Of a stretch of 64,000 nt of DNA, positions 62,730 to 64,000 are shown one piece after another. Under the pieces are notes generated by a model. It saw only the letters and a program-made list of their open reading frames with translations, was not told the origin of the DNA and did not search any database. The position numbers and the translations under genes are program-made. Positions within the stretch are counted from its first letter, which is position 1. Every line of letters starts with the position of its first letter. This stretch comes from CBDDLD01 sp965230605 (lineage in GTDB: Bacteria > Bacteroidota > Bacteroidia > Flavobacteriales > Flavobacteriaceae), in assembly GCA_965230605.1 (NCBI GenBank), contig CBDDLD010000004.1, positions 1,860,001-1,924,000 of the forward strand, read 5' to 3'.

Positions 62730-62758
62730 GTTTCAGAATATTCTTGTTTAGCTGAAAC
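62730..62758 (+). other. Hairpin upstream of the lipoprotein gene
   Basis: GTTTCAG (62730-62736) pairs with CTGAAAC (62752-62758), 17 bp before the ATG at 62776. It may be a leader hairpin or a terminator of the upstream unit. The rest of the 157-bp gap shows nothing clear. Confidence 0.3.
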
Positions 62759-62775
62759 TTTAAATCAGAAATCTT

Positions 62776-63453
62776 ATGAAACTTAGAATTGTAATCCTGT
62801 TAATATGTGTAACTCTATTAAACTCATGCATTGTTAAATCACTTCAACCATTCTATACGAAGGACAAATTAGCATTTAACAAAGATCTTATCGGCAGTTG
62901 GGAAGACCAACATAAAGGCATATGGCACGTTGCTTCTTTTAAAGAACAATTTGAAAAAGAGAATAGCAAGGAAAACGGGGAATTAAAAATAGACATATCT
63001 AAAGAAGATTTAGCTACTTATGAAGCCTATAAAGATGGTTATATTGTGGCTTATGATAGACCAGAAAAAGAAGAAGCTATATTTTTAGCTATGCCATTTA
63101 TGGTTGATGACCAATTGTTTTTAGATTTTACTCCTTTTTATTTTAATGACGATAACTTAGCTCCGATAGTTGGGGGTCATTTATTAAAGACACATTCCGC
63201 GGCTAAAGTCGATTTTAATTCGGAGGGCAACCCCAAATTTTCATGGTTGAGCGAAGAACGTATAAAACCCTTATATAAAGAAAATAAAATACGTTTAAAA
63301 CATGAAAAAATAGGTGTAGATGAAGATCTGGTACTTACGGCTTCTTCTGAAGAATTGCATGCCTTTTTAAGAAAATTCATGCAAGCTGACATAGAAAACA
63401 AATGGACAAAAGATGTTATTAGATTAAAGCCAAGTGATGTTAAACCTGAATAA
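62776..63453 (+). CDS. Lipoprotein of unknown function
   Basis: The 225-residue protein has a lipoprotein signal (TLLNSC) and a soluble alpha/beta domain with 'LIGSWEDQHKGIWHVASF', a motif seen in small Bacteroidota lipoproteins. It overlaps the start of the histidine kinase gene by 17 bp. A sensory or adapter role with the kinase is possible but not shown. Confidence 0.65.
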   Translation: MKLRIVILLICVTLLNSCIVKSLQPFYTKDKLAFNKDLIGSWEDQHKGIWHVASFKEQFEKENSKENGELKIDISKEDLATYEAYKDGYIVAYDRPEKEEAIFLAMPFMVDDQLFLDFTPFYFNDDNLAPIVGGHLLKTHSAAKVDFNSEGNPKFSWLSEERIKPLYKENKIRLKHEKIGVDEDLVLTASSEELHAFLRKFMQADIENKWTKDVIRLKPSDVKPE

Positions 63454-64000
63454 CTATATCAATAAAACCAACACCCATAGACCATTAGTGTTCAATAGCA
63501 TCTTATGGTCTATGGCCTTTGTGATACTCCTATTTATTTTTTCGAAAGGCAAAGCTCCAATAGCCATAGATTATATTTACACCATTGGTTTTCTTGTCTT
63601 TATGATCGTTCCGGTGAGTATCAACTTCTACATGCTGATTCCAAAGTTATTGAAGCGTGAAAGGTATGTTGTATATGGAATAACATTCATTATCAATCTT
63701 ATTGTTTTTGCTATTATCAATCAATGGCTTTTTGAGCCTTTATTAAATGTTCTTTTTTCAGATTATTTTTTTATTTCTTATTTGTCTAACACCAATATCC
63801 TAATCATATTTAGCATATTCCTGGTATCAACTACCTTAATAAAATTAGCGGAGGACTGGTTCTATTTTAATAAGACTCAAAATAAAATTTTAAGGCTTCA
63901 AAACCAGCATATACAAACACAATTATCCTCTTTGAGATCTCAGATCAACCCACATTTTTTGTTTAATTCGCTCAATGTTATCTATGCATTAGCATTAGAA
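63437..64000 (+). CDS. LytS-type sensor histidine kinase (cut by window end)
   Basis: The frame starts at ATG 63437 (MLNLNNYINKTNTHRPLVFN), overlapping the upstream lipoprotein gene, and is open to the window end. Four hydrophobic segments are visible, then QLSSLRSQINPHFLFNSLNVIYALAL, the histidine-kinase motif of the LytS/YehU family (His in NPHFLFNSLN). A LytTR response regulator gene would usually follow, just outside the window. About 188 residues are visible. Confidence 0.85.
   Translation, partial: MLNLNNYINKTNTHRPLVFNSILWSMAFVILLFIFSKGKAPIAIDYIYTIGFLVFMIVPVSINFYMLIPKLLKRERYVVYGITFIINLIVFAIINQWLFEPLLNVLFSDYFFISYLSNTNILIIFSIFLVSTTLIKLAEDWFYFNKTQNKILRLQNQHIQTQLSSLRSQINPHFLFNSLNVIYALALE

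Overview
The window looks like chromosomal DNA of a marine-type member of the Flavobacteriaceae (Bacteroidota). The evidence is low G+C, TAnnTTTG-type -7 promoter boxes, weak Shine-Dalgarno signals, many lipoproteins, a type IX secretion (T9SS) C-terminal sorting domain, and typical flavobacterial families: a fused alpha/beta E1 dehydrogenase, a tricorn-like S41 protease and a long phenylalanine hydroxylase. No rRNA, tRNA or CRISPR array was recognised.

Region 1 (1-11.2 kb) holds stress, redox and signalling genes: the end of an alpha/beta hydrolase, a TfoX / HEAT-repeat / membrane operon, a cyclase-like DUF2652-SRPBCC protein coupled to a TPR-LytTR regulator, a DUF1330-like lipoprotein, an SDR enzyme, a DUF2892 membrane protein, an AhpD-like protein, a TetR regulator, an SRPBCC protein, a lipoprotein and a quinone-oxidoreductase-type enzyme. 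A perfect 13-bp motif, CTACCCATTCACT, occurs in front of three of these transcription units and may be the binding site of the LytTR protein.

Region 2 (about 11.7-25.56 kb) is an A+T-rich genomic island. A tyrosine recombinase lies at its right edge against the 3' end of mnmE, and a small excisionase-like gene lies at its left edge. Similar short sites near both edges may be integrase arm sites. The cargo is a leftward operon: dndC, dndD, a dndE domain fused to a HerA/FtsK-like ATPase, a ParB protein, a second ParB-HTH-like protein, a candidate nuclease, a membrane-anchored protein and a methyltransferase. A DUF4007-like gene converges on it. This looks like a DNA phosphorothioation-type defence locus without dndA, dndB or dptFGH, and is the best candidate here for an undescribed system. 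A highly structured ~180-nt element precedes an EGF-like lipoprotein gene on the other side of the operon.

Region 3 (25.56-64 kb) is mostly core genome: mnmE, a thioredoxin-like lipoprotein, a rhomboid protease, a lipid A-type acyltransferase, a class V aminotransferase, glmM, ACP phosphodiesterase, ggt, a tricorn-like protease, an ATP-grasp protein, phenylalanine hydroxylase, an S33 peptidase, uvrA, a LOG-family protein, a T9SS-secreted nuclease-like protein, a degenerate M1 peptidase-like protein, the branched-chain 2-oxoacid dehydrogenase E1, a methyltransferase, two serine hydrolases flanking a DUF998 protein, and a LytS-type histidine kinase cut by the window end. At 40.1-40.8 kb there is a small A+T-rich pair of orphan genes, the second of which is truncated by a 20-bp tandem duplication.
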